Below are positions 36,802 to 44,666 of a stretch of DNA of 64,000 nucleotides, piece after piece. Every line of letters starts with the position of its first letter. Positions within the stretch are counted from its first letter, which is position 1. The stretch covers positions 148,187 through 212,186 of the forward strand of contig NZ_NRGS01000022.1 in NCBI RefSeq assembly GCF_002332425.1, given 5' to 3'. The position numbers and the translations under genes were made by a program. The notes below the pieces were generated by a model. That model was not told the origin of the DNA. It worked only from the letters and a program-made list of their open reading frames with translations, and ran no database searches. This DNA comes from Brachybacterium alimentarium. GTDB taxonomy: Bacteria; Actinomycetota; Actinomycetes; Actinomycetales; Dermabacteraceae.

Positions 36802-36897
36802 GTGACCGAGCACCAGTGGGAGCAGGATCAGAATCGGGATCAGGAGCCGGAGTCGGAGCGGGACCAGGGTCGCGAGCAGACAGGAGCAGGGTCATGA
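36802..36897 (+). CDS. 31-residue leader-like ORF between glnA2 and glnE
   Basis: GTG at 36802 is 3 nt after the glnA2 stop, and the TGA at 36895-36897 overlaps the glnE ATG (36894) as ATGA. The product is polar and made mostly of Gln, Glu, Asp and Arg (EHQWEQDQNRDQEPESERDQ). The DNA is built of degenerate GGAGCAGGA-like units. It may serve to keep ribosomes moving from glnA2 into glnE rather than encode a working protein. It has a complete start-to-stop frame; function is inferred. Confidence 0.4.
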   Translation: MTEHQWEQDQNRDQEPESERDQGREQTGAGS

Positions 36898-39800
36898 CGA
36901 CGGAGCCGCCCGCCACCACCGGCGCCCTTGCCCGACTGGGGTTCAGCCGCACCGATCGGGTGCACCGCTTCCTCGCGGAGCCGGTGCTCGCAGCGCTCGG
37001 CAAGGGAGCGGCGGCACGCCTGGGGGCGACGGCCGACGGCGATGACGCGGTGCTCGGCCTGCTGCGTCTGGCGGAGGCTGCCGAGGAGGCCGGGGACTCC
37101 GCGCTGAGGGACGACTTCCTCGCCTCGGTGGGGACCGCGGGCAGCCACGGCGACCGCCTGATCCGCCTGCTGGGCACGTCAGTGGCGCTCGGGGACTTCC
37201 TGGCCCGCCATCCCGATCGGCTCGAGGCCCTGCGCGAGGGCGATGACCAGCTGGAGCTTCCGGCGACGGAGGTGCGCAGCAACCTTCTGCAGGCCGTCGG
37301 CGCCGATCCGTCGGCCGACACCCCGGTCGCCTCCGACGGCGCTCGGGAGATGCGCGACGCCCTGCGCGTGGCCTATCACGAGCGGCTCGTGCAGATCGCA
37401 GCGGCCGATGTGGTCGCCCCGGATCCCACCGCGCTGCAGCCGCGGGTCTCCGCGGCGATCAGCGACCTCGCCGACGCCGCGCTCGACGCCGCCTCCGCGA
37501 TCGCCCGTGCGGCCGTGGAGGGGCACGAGAAGGTCAGCTGGTGCGTGCTGGCGATGGGCAAGACCGGTGCTCGGGAGCTGAACTTCATCTCCGACGTGGA
37601 CGTCATGCACGTCGTCGCGCCGAGCAGCGCGGTCGCAGGGGAGGAGGTCGACGAGGAGGAGCTCGTGGTGATCGGCTCCGCCCTCGCCCGTGAGCTGGCG
37701 CGCGCCTGCTCGGACCGCACCTCCGAGGGGTCGCTGTGGCAGGTCGACGCCAACCTGCGGCCCGAGGGCAAGGACGGCCCGCTGGTGCGCACGATGGACT
37801 CCTACGAGCGGTATTACACCGAATGGGCGCACTCCTGGGAGTTCCAGGCGCTGCTGAAGACCCGCGCCGCAGCCGGTGACCTCGAGCTCGGCGCCCGGTT
37901 CGAGGAGATGGTGGGCCCCTGGGTGTGGCAGGCCTCCACCCGCGACAGCTTCGTCGAGGACACCCGGGCGATGCGCCGACGGGTGGTCGCCCACATCCCG
38001 CGAGGCGAGGCCGACCGCAACCTCAAACTCGGGCCCGGCGGGCTGCGTGACGTCGAGTTCACGGTGCAGCTGCTGCAGATGGTGCACGGTCGCGCCAACC
38101 ACCGCCTCCAGAGCAGGTCCACTCTCGAAGCGCTCGCCCGACTCGGCGAGGACGGCTACATCTCCCGTGACCATGTCATCGAGATGGACGCCGCCTACCG
38201 CTTCCTGCGCTGTGTGGAGCATCGGCTGCAGCTGCACCGGCTGCGCCGTACTCAGGTGCTGCCCACGGCCGCCACGGACCTGCGCCGGCTCGCACGCACC
38301 ATGGGGATGGGCACCGACGAGTTCCACCGCACCTACCAGCGCACCCGACGGCGCGTGCGCCAGCTCCATGAGGAGATCTTCTACCGCCCGCTGCTGGTGA
38401 CCGCCTCTCAGCTCAGCGACGGCCAGATCGCGCTGAGCCCCGAGGCCGCGACCGCCCGCCTCACCGCGATCGGCTATCGCGACGGCGCCCGCGCCCTGAC
38501 CCACATCTCCGCGCTCACCGAGGGCATCTCCCGGCGCGCGAAGATCCAGCGTCAGCTGCTCCCGGCGATGCTCGAGTGGTTCGCCGACGGGATCGACCCG
38601 GACCTCGGGCTGCTCTCGTTCCGTCGGCTCTCCGACGCCATCGGCTCGGCCCACTGGTACCTGGGCCTGCTGCGCGACTCCGGTCTCGCCGCGAAGCGCC
38701 TCACCCGCGTGCTCTCGGCCAGCCGCTTCGTGGGCGAGCAGCTCGAGCAGATCCCCGAGGCCGTGCGTTGGCTGGCTCGCGACGAGCACCTGCGGCCGCT
38801 CCCGCGCGACGTGCTGGGCCGGGAGTTCCTCGCCGTGATTTCGCGGGTGGATTCCGTGGACGTGGCCCGGGATGTCCTGCGCCGCACCCGCAGCCGGGAG
38901 CTGCTGCGGATCGCCCTCGCGCACCTCACCGGCGTGGCCTCGCCGCGTGAGGTCGCCGGGGCGCTCACCGACCTCGCTGAAGCCGTGCTCGAGGCGGGCC
39001 TGCTCGTCGCCTTCCACGTCGTGGCGCTCGAGCGGGATGCGGTCGACGACGACGCCGAGACCCTCGACGAGGTCGACGAGGTGGACGTCGACACCGCCAG
39101 ACGACTGCGCGAGCGACGCTCCGATCCGGCCCGCGCGCTGGGACTGGAGATGGCGATCCTCGCGATGGGCAGCTTCGGCGCCCGCGAGATGGGGTACTCC
39201 TCCGATGCGGACGTGCAGTTCCTCGCGATCGACCGCGGCGCCGGCGCCGCCACCGGGGAGATCGCGATCGCCGTCGCCACGCAGACCCAGCGGATCCTCA
39301 ACGCGCCCGCAGCGGGCGCCGACATGAAGGTCAGCGCTGATCTGCGGCCCGAGGGCAGGATGGGTCCGCTGGCCCGGAGCCTGGAGGCCTGGATCGACTA
39401 CTACCGACGAGATGCCCAGACCTGGGAGAAGCAGGCGCTCCTGCGCGCCCGCCCGGTCGTGGCCAGCGAGGCCGTCGCGGATATTCTGCACGAGGAGATG
39501 GGCCGCCATCGATACCCCCGCGGCGGGATCGACGAGAACGCGCGCCGCGAGATCACCCGCATGAAGGCCCGGGTCGAGTCCGAACGGCTGCCGCGCAACG
39601 CCGATCCCTCGCGGCAGGTGAAGCTGGGCCGCGGCGGCATGACCGACGTGGAGTGGAGCGCGCAGGTCATCGCCCTCGAGCATGCCTTCGAGGTCGAGGG
39701 GCTGCGCACGACCCGCACGCTGGCCCAGCTTGAGGCCGCCGCCGAGGCCGAGATCATCACCGCCCGCGAGGCGAGGGAGCTCACCGACGCCTGGACGCTG

Positions 39801-40004
39801 GCCTGGCAGGTGCGTCGCGGAACCTTCCTGTGGAAGGGCCGCGAGGGTGACGTGCTCCCCTCGGACCGGATCGACCTGCGCGCTCTCGCCTGGCTGATCG
39901 ACGGCGACGACTCCACGGCCTCCGACCTCGAGGAGCGCTATCTCCGTCGTACCCGCCGTGCCCGGAGCATCGCCGAGCGGATCATCTTCGGGGTCGAGGA
40001 ATGA
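36894..40004 (+). CDS. glnE: Glutamine synthetase adenylyltransferase / adenylyl-removing enzyme
   Basis: A 1036-residue bifunctional enzyme that adds or removes AMP on glutamine synthetase according to nitrogen status. Two nucleotidyltransferase halves are visible: GARELNFISDVDVMHV (about 225-240) and GAREMGYSSDADVQFL (about 762-777), each followed by an ADxRPEG block. GGLRDVEFTVQLLQM and GGMTDVEWSAQVIALE are also conserved. ATG at 36894 overlaps the small upstream ORF. Its probable target, GlnA1, is encoded at 46478-47908. Confidence 0.95.
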   Translation: MTTEPPATTGALARLGFSRTDRVHRFLAEPVLAALGKGAAARLGATADGDDAVLGLLRLAEAAEEAGDSALRDDFLASVGTAGSHGDRLIRLLGTSVALGDFLARHPDRLEALREGDDQLELPATEVRSNLLQAVGADPSADTPVASDGAREMRDALRVAYHERLVQIAAADVVAPDPTALQPRVSAAISDLADAALDAASAIARAAVEGHEKVSWCVLAMGKTGARELNFISDVDVMHVVAPSSAVAGEEVDEEELVVIGSALARELARACSDRTSEGSLWQVDANLRPEGKDGPLVRTMDSYERYYTEWAHSWEFQALLKTRAAAGDLELGARFEEMVGPWVWQASTRDSFVEDTRAMRRRVVAHIPRGEADRNLKLGPGGLRDVEFTVQLLQMVHGRANHRLQSRSTLEALARLGEDGYISRDHVIEMDAAYRFLRCVEHRLQLHRLRRTQVLPTAATDLRRLARTMGMGTDEFHRTYQRTRRRVRQLHEEIFYRPLLVTASQLSDGQIALSPEAATARLTAIGYRDGARALTHISALTEGISRRAKIQRQLLPAMLEWFADGIDPDLGLLSFRRLSDAIGSAHWYLGLLRDSGLAAKRLTRVLSASRFVGEQLEQIPEAVRWLARDEHLRPLPRDVLGREFLAVISRVDSVDVARDVLRRTRSRELLRIALAHLTGVASPREVAGALTDLAEAVLEAGLLVAFHVVALERDAVDDDAETLDEVDEVDVDTARRLRERRSDPARALGLEMAILAMGSFGAREMGYSSDADVQFLAIDRGAGAATGEIAIAVATQTQRILNAPAAGADMKVSADLRPEGRMGPLARSLEAWIDYYRRDAQTWEKQALLRARPVVASEAVADILHEEMGRHRYPRGGIDENARREITRMKARVESERLPRNADPSRQVKLGRGGMTDVEWSAQVIALEHAFEVEGLRTTRTLAQLEAAAEAEIITAREARELTDAWTLAWQVRRGTFLWKGREGDVLPSDRIDLRALAWLIDGDDSTASDLEERYLRRTRRARSIAERIIFGVEE

Positions 40005-40016
40005 ACGCTGCCGTCG

Positions 40017-40038
40017 GCCGGATCCGGTGTGATCCGGC
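40017..40038 (+). terminator. Hairpin after glnE
   Basis: GCCGGATC-CGGTGT-GATCCGGC (8-6-8) begins 13 nt past the glnE stop. There is no T-tract. Confidence 0.5.
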
Positions 40039-40149
40039 GGGACCCTGCGGCGCGTCCTCCGGGCGCGGCGGCACCGTGCCCGAGCGACGACGTACCGTGT
40101 AGCCCGTCCCCGCTCCCTACTCTGCGCCGTCGCGCCCTCCCGAGGAGAC

Positions 40150-41067
40150 ATGACCAGTCCGAAGCTCAGCGCCGACACCCCGCGCGGCCGCATGTACCGT
40201 CTCGAGCCCGACGGCCCGCTGCTGTACCCCTCCATCACCAACGTCGCCGGGATGCGCGCGAAGGACCACCTGCAGGGCTGGTACGCCACGATGGCCTCGA
40301 AGAGGGCGCTGGAGATGTACTCCTGGCTGGACCGCAACCCGGGTCGCGCCGCCGCGGAGATCTCCCGGGTCTCGCGGGACAAGTGGGGCACCCAGAAGCG
40401 GATCGCCGCTGCCGCTCCCGAATACACCCGCAGCGCCGCCGACTTCGGCACGCTCGTCCATGCCGCCTGCGAGCTCTGGGGCACCGGCGGCACCCGACCC
40501 ACCCCGGCGCAGGTCGGCGAGATCGCCGAGGAGATGCGCAGCTCTCAGAGTGCCTTCGCGGCCGAGAAGGACCCGCAGGCGCTGATCGCGCGGGCCGACG
40601 TCCGCCTGGACGGCTACGGCCGCTTCCTCGAGGATTACCAGCCTGAGTTTCTCGAGATCGAGCAGACGGTCGTGAACCACACCGTCGGCTATGCGGGCAC
40701 CACCGATGCCATCGTGCGGATCGGCAACACCGTGCTCAGCGCCGACATCAAGACCTCCAAGAAGGTGCGCGGGGACTACGCCCTCCAGGGCGTCGCGGTC
40801 TGCCGCGCCGAGCAGCTGCTGGACGACGACGGCAGCCTGCGGGAGATGCCCGACATCACCGGGGCGTTCATCATCCATCTGCCGGAGGCGGGCGGCTACC
40901 AGGCTGTGCCGCTGCGCACCGGCGACGCAGAATTCGAGGTCTTCCGCTCCCTGCGCAGCGCGTGGGGCTTCGTGCCCGAGGAATGCGCGCTCGGCGCATC
41001 GTCCGGACCCAAGGACCTGCTGCTGTCGCTGCTGCGGGCCAAGGGCGGGATGGACGCGCTGGGCTGA
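40150..41067 (+). CDS. Orphan PD-(D/E)XK nuclease-like protein
   Basis: A 305-residue protein with a RecB/Cas4-type nuclease core. The motifs are FGTLVHAACE (99-108, with His104), GTTDAIV with Asp186, and SADIKTSKK with Asp199 and Lys201, followed by DYALQGVAVCRAEQL like the QxxxY helix region. The N-terminal 95 residues have no recognised domain. Phage exonucleases and DUF-type nucleases share this fold. No helicase, integrase, cas or phage gene is adjacent. ATG at 40150 has GAGGAG 4 nt upstream. Biological role unknown. Confidence 0.75.
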   Translation: MTSPKLSADTPRGRMYRLEPDGPLLYPSITNVAGMRAKDHLQGWYATMASKRALEMYSWLDRNPGRAAAEISRVSRDKWGTQKRIAAAAPEYTRSAADFGTLVHAACELWGTGGTRPTPAQVGEIAEEMRSSQSAFAAEKDPQALIARADVRLDGYGRFLEDYQPEFLEIEQTVVNHTVGYAGTTDAIVRIGNTVLSADIKTSKKVRGDYALQGVAVCRAEQLLDDDGSLREMPDITGAFIIHLPEAGGYQAVPLRTGDAEFEVFRSLRSAWGFVPEECALGASSGPKDLLLSLLRAKGGMDALG

Positions 41068-41083
41068 TCCCCGCGCCTCCCGG

Positions 41084-41707
41084 TCACTCGGGGCGCAGGA
41101 TGCCCTCGGCCCGGGCACGCGCGACCGCCTCGGTGCGGCGGGTGACCCCGAGCTTGTCGAAGATGTGCACCAGGTGGGTCTTCACCGTGGCCTGGGAGAG
41201 GAACAGATCCGTCGCGACCTGAGCGTTCGTGCGGCCCTCGGCCACGGCGGAGAGCACCTCGAGCTCCCGGGCGCTCAGAGCAGTGCGCTCATCACGTCGA
41301 CGCAGGCGCTGCGAGATCCGGGCGTCGACGGTCTCCGCACCGCCGTGGGCGCGGCGCACCGCCGCCGCCAGCTCCTCGGCGGGGGAGTCCTTCAGCAGGT
41401 ATCCCGCGGCCCCGGCATCCATCGCCGCGATGACGTCCTGGTCGTTGTCGTACGTGGTCAGCACGAGGACGGAAGGCTGCGATGCCACCGCCCGCAGTGC
41501 GGGGACGACGTCCGTCCCCCGCTCCTGGCCGACTCCGAACTGCAGGTCGAGCAGCACCACGTCGGGGGAGGTGGAGCGTGCGAGCAGCACGGCCTCCTGG
41601 GGCGTGGCGGCGTCCCCGACCACCTCGAGGTCCGCCTCGGCGTTGAGCACGGCGATGAGTCCGCGGCGGACGATCGCATGGTCGTCGGCCAGCAGCACCT
41701 TGATCAT
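41084..41707 (-). CDS. NarL/LuxR-family response regulator
   Basis: A 207-residue regulator with receiver acidic pair Asp8-Asp9, phosphoacceptor Asp54 in VVLLDLQFG, and Lys in GYLLKDSPAEE. The LuxR HTH reads LSARELEVLSAVAEGRTNAQ and ATVKTHLVHIFDKLGV. It overlaps the upstream kinase gene by 4 bp and is convergent, 16 bp from the nuclease-like gene. Confidence 0.93.
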   Translation of the reverse strand: MIKVLLADDHAIVRRGLIAVLNAEADLEVVGDAATPQEAVLLARSTSPDVVLLDLQFGVGQERGTDVVPALRAVASQPSVLVLTTYDNDQDVIAAMDAGAAGYLLKDSPAEELAAAVRRAHGGAETVDARISQRLRRRDERTALSARELEVLSAVAEGRTNAQVATDLFLSQATVKTHLVHIFDKLGVTRRTEAVARARAEGILRPE

Positions 41708-42948
41708 GGGGAGTCCTCCTGGGGTAAGGGCAGCGCCACCTGGATCGCGGTGCCGCTGGCGGGTGCGGATTCGATGACGAGGCTGCCGCCCACGGAGGCC
41801 GCACGGGCCCGGGCCGAACGCAGGCCGAAGCCGGCCACCTGCTCCGGCCGGAATCCGCGCCCGTCGTCGACGACGTCCAGCAGGGCCTGGGCGCCCTCCA
41901 CCTCGAGCGTCACCATGGTGCGTGACGCCTCGGCATGCTGGGTGACATTGGCGAGCAGCGATTCGACCAGGCGCACGAGGGCTCTGCTGGTGCTGCGGGG
42001 GAGGTCCTCGAGCTCGGCGTCGTCCGCCGTGCAGCGCAGCTCCACGCGGGACCGACCCACCCGTGCGGCATCGTCCACCAGACGCTGCAGCTCGGCGCGC
42101 AGTCCGGCCCCCGAGGGCACGTCGGGTTCAGCGGCGTCCACGAAGCGGCGGGTCTGGGCGCCCGTCCGGGCGGCGGCCGCGCGAGCCTCCTGCACCAGGG
42201 AACGGGCCTCGGGGAGCTCGTCCCGGTCCAGGGCGGCGTCTGCCGCGTCCAGCAGGAGGTGGATCGACAGGTTCGACTGCGCGACCGTGTCATGGAGCTC
42301 GCGGGCGATGCGGTCCCGCTCGGCCGCGGTGGTCGCGGCCCGGGTCTGCTCGGCGATGGTGTCGCGCGCGGCGGCGAGCTCGCGGGCCAGTCGCGTGCGC
42401 TTGTCGACCTCCCGCTGCAGGGCGCGCACGGTGACCACGACGGCGAGCGCCACCAGGGCCCCGATGATCGGGCCGGCGATCTCTCCCACGGCAGGGACCT
42501 GCGACCAGGCGGTGAATCCGAGCACGGCGATCGCGGTGACCAGTGCGAGCGCCAGCAGCCCGCCGAGCAGGGGCAGCGCGTACAGGACCGCGAAGTCCAG
42601 GCCGAAGGCGATCCAGACGGTGTCGGGTCCCACCACGAACGTGAAGGCCCAGATGACGATGCTGGGCAGGAGATAGCTGAGGGTGCGCCAGGAGCCGTCG
42701 GCTCCGGCGGGCCGGCGCAGGGCCCGCCGTGCTCCGACCGAGTACACGGCCGTGAACAGCGCCAGCAGCCCGACGGTGACCCAGCCGTGGCCCGAGGCCG
42801 GCGGCGCGAGCGCGAGGCCGGCCGTCAGCATGACCAGCAGATAGACCAGCGCGTGGACCGCCCAGCGCAGGGATGCCGCGAACGGGGTGGCCGTGAGGTG
42901 GCTGTCGAGCTCCTCGGGGCGTCCCGGCAGGCGGGCCTGATCACTCAT
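41704..42948 (-). CDS. Two-component sensor histidine kinase (HisKA_3)
   Basis: A 414-residue membrane kinase with about six hydrophobic segments between residues 28 and 178. The phosphoacceptor His219 is in ERDRIARELHDTVAQ, and the ATPase domain has VDDGRGFRPEQVAGFGLRSA. ATG at 42948 is chosen; a longer reading exists upstream. It is divergent from the TetR/ABC operon across a strong inverted repeat, so the two may be co-regulated and could respond to the same envelope or antibiotic stress (inference). Confidence 0.9.
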   Translation of the reverse strand: MSDQARLPGRPEELDSHLTATPFAASLRWAVHALVYLLVMLTAGLALAPPASGHGWVTVGLLALFTAVYSVGARRALRRPAGADGSWRTLSYLLPSIVIWAFTFVVGPDTVWIAFGLDFAVLYALPLLGGLLALALVTAIAVLGFTAWSQVPAVGEIAGPIIGALVALAVVVTVRALQREVDKRTRLARELAAARDTIAEQTRAATTAAERDRIARELHDTVAQSNLSIHLLLDAADAALDRDELPEARSLVQEARAAAARTGAQTRRFVDAAEPDVPSGAGLRAELQRLVDDAARVGRSRVELRCTADDAELEDLPRSTSRALVRLVESLLANVTQHAEASRTMVTLEVEGAQALLDVVDDGRGFRPEQVAGFGLRSARARAASVGGSLVIESAPASGTAIQVALPLPQEDSP

Positions 42949-43002
42949 GGTCGTGACCCTATCCGGGATCGGCCGCATCAGGCCTCGCCGAGGCCTTGCC
43001 AA

Positions 43003-43044
43003 TGACTGAACGCATGTATAGCGTAGTGAACACGCGTTCAGTCA
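43003..43044. promoter_or_regulatory. TetR-type operator in a divergent promoter region
   Basis: TGACTGAACGC (43003-43013) and GCGTTCAGTCA (43034-43044) are perfect 11-bp inverted arms, 20 bp apart. A smaller dyad, TGAAC-ACGC-GTTCA (43027-43040), overlaps the right arm. TATAGC on the plus strand and TATACA on the minus strand lie between the arms, so a bound repressor could cover both promoters. Confidence 0.7.
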
Positions 43045-43095
43045 CCCCTCGTCCAGCACGACCCGCCCGCCCCCCGACAACACCGGAGGAACGCC

Positions 43096-43728
43096 ATGCG
43101 AGAGAATCCACCCGGCGAGGAGAGGATCCTGCGCGCCGCGCTGCAGCGGTTCGCCGTCGACGGGCTCTCCGCGCCCCTGCGGCGCGTCGCGGAGGACGCC
43201 GGCGTGAGCGCGGGCCTGATCATCCACCACTTCGGATCCCGCGAGAACCTCCTGCGCCTCTGCGATGAGCGTGCCCTCGAGGTGACCCGCCGCGAGAAGT
43301 CCACGCTGCTCACCGGCGGCTCCGGAGAGCTGCTGGTGCAGCTCGCCCAGGCGGAGGAGTACGCGCCGCTGGCCGGGTACGTGCTGCGACGGCTCCAGGA
43401 CGGGGGGCCGCTGGCCGCCCAGCTGGTCGAGGACTTCGCGAACGCGACCGAGGACTATCTGGCCGAGGGGGAGAGGGCAGGGAGCATCAGTCCCAGCCGA
43501 GATCCGCGAGCACGCGCCAGGGTCCTCACCGAGATGGCTCTGGGCGCCCTGCTCCTCCAGCTCCCCGGGCGCGGCGACACGCTCGACCTGGCGGAGCTGC
43601 CGACCTGGATGCGGCAGCACACCCAGCGGATGGTCGCGCCGCTGCTCGAGCTCTACAGCATCCCGCTGCTGACCGATCGCTCCATGCTCGACGCCTATCT
43701 CGCCTCCGATACCGAGGAGAACACATGA
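43096..43728 (+). CDS. TetR-family transcriptional repressor
   Basis: A 210-residue regulator with an N-terminal HTH (RILRAALQRFAVDGL, then LRRVAEDAGVSAGLIIHHFG). The C-terminal ligand domain is variable. It overlaps the ABC ATPase gene by ATGA, so it is the first gene of its own exporter operon. The inverted repeat at 43003-43044 is its likely operator. The inducer is probably a substrate of the exporter. Confidence 0.91.
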   Translation: MRENPPGEERILRAALQRFAVDGLSAPLRRVAEDAGVSAGLIIHHFGSRENLLRLCDERALEVTRREKSTLLTGGSGELLVQLAQAEEYAPLAGYVLRRLQDGGPLAAQLVEDFANATEDYLAEGERAGSISPSRDPRARARVLTEMALGALLLQLPGRGDTLDLAELPTWMRQHTQRMVAPLLELYSIPLLTDRSMLDAYLASDTEENT

Positions 43729-44666
43729 CCACCACCGCTGCCGTCGTCGTCGACGGCCTCTCGAAGACCTTTGGCGCCACCCGCGCGCTGGACGATTTCT
43801 CGCTCACCGTCCCCGCCGGGCAGGTGACGGGGTTCCTCGGTCCCAACGGTGCCGGCAAGTCCACCGCGATCCGCATCCTGCTCGGACTCCTCCGCCCGAC
43901 GTCAGGCCATGCCGAGGTGCTCGGGATGGACCCGTGGTCCCGGGCGGTGCAGATCCATCACAGACTCGCCTACGTCCCCGGGGACACGAACCTCTGGCCC
44001 ACGCTCACCGGGGGAGAGGCCATCGACGTGCTCACCCGCTCCGAGCGCGGGCAGGCCCATCGACGCCGCCGGGCAGAGCTGCTCGAACGCTTCGAGCTGG
44101 ACCCGACCAAACGCTGCCGCACCTACTCCAAGGGCAACCGTCAGAAGGTCTCCCTGGTCGCGGCCCTCTCCCGTGACGTGGACCTGTACGTGATGGACGA
44201 ACCCACCTCCGGCCTGGATCCGCTGATGGAGGCGATCTTCACGGAGGAGGTCGCCCGCTTGCGAGCCGACGGACGCACCGTGCTGCTGTCCAGCCACATC
44301 CTCGCCGAGGTGGAGAAGCTCTGCGACACGGTCACCATCATCCGGGCCGGCCGAGACGTGGAGAGCGGAACCCTGGCGCAGCTGCGCCACCTCACGCGCT
44401 CCACCGTCGCGGCGACGTTCGAGGGCGATCCGTCGCAGCTGGAGGGAACCGTCGGCGTGCACGACCTGGTCCGCGACGGAAGCCGGGTGCGCTTCGATGT
44501 CGACGACGCCTCGGTCCATGACGTGCTGCCCGTCCTCACCGCCCTGGAGGCGAGGAGCCTCACCATCACGCCGCCCTCCCTCGAGGACCTCTTCCTGCGC
44601 CACTACGGAGATGACCTCGAGGACGACGGTGCGGCCGTGACCGGACAGGTCGGGTCCGCGCCATGA
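43725..44666 (+). CDS. ABC exporter ATP-binding protein
   Basis: A 313-residue drug-type ABC ATPase. Walker A is GPNGAGKST, the signature is YSKGNRQKVSL in place of LSGGQ, Walker B is LYVMDEPTSGLDP, and the switch His is in LLSSHILAE. The C-terminal region (about 215-300) is the extra domain usual in such exporters. It overlaps tetR before it and the permease gene after it. Confidence 0.93.
   Translation: MTTTAAVVVDGLSKTFGATRALDDFSLTVPAGQVTGFLGPNGAGKSTAIRILLGLLRPTSGHAEVLGMDPWSRAVQIHHRLAYVPGDTNLWPTLTGGEAIDVLTRSERGQAHRRRRAELLERFELDPTKRCRTYSKGNRQKVSLVAALSRDVDLYVMDEPTSGLDPLMEAIFTEEVARLRADGRTVLLSSHILAEVEKLCDTVTIIRAGRDVESGTLAQLRHLTRSTVAATFEGDPSQLEGTVGVHDLVRDGSRVRFDVDDASVHDVLPVLTALEARSLTITPPSLEDLFLRHYGDDLEDDGAAVTGQVGSAP

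Noticed and set aside
33619-36813. A 1064-codon open frame running from panB through the antisense strand of the lipoprotein and glnA2 genes
   Set aside because: Only the panB part has family similarity and a ribosome-binding site. The rest is antisense to well-supported genes and reflects high GC.
37179-40502. Open frame of more than 1000 codons antisense to glnE
   Set aside because: glnE motifs on the plus strand are unambiguous; the antisense product is low complexity with no domain.
40150-41067. Cas4 of a CRISPR system
   Set aside because: No cas genes or repeat array nearby and no C-terminal Cys cluster expected of Cas4.
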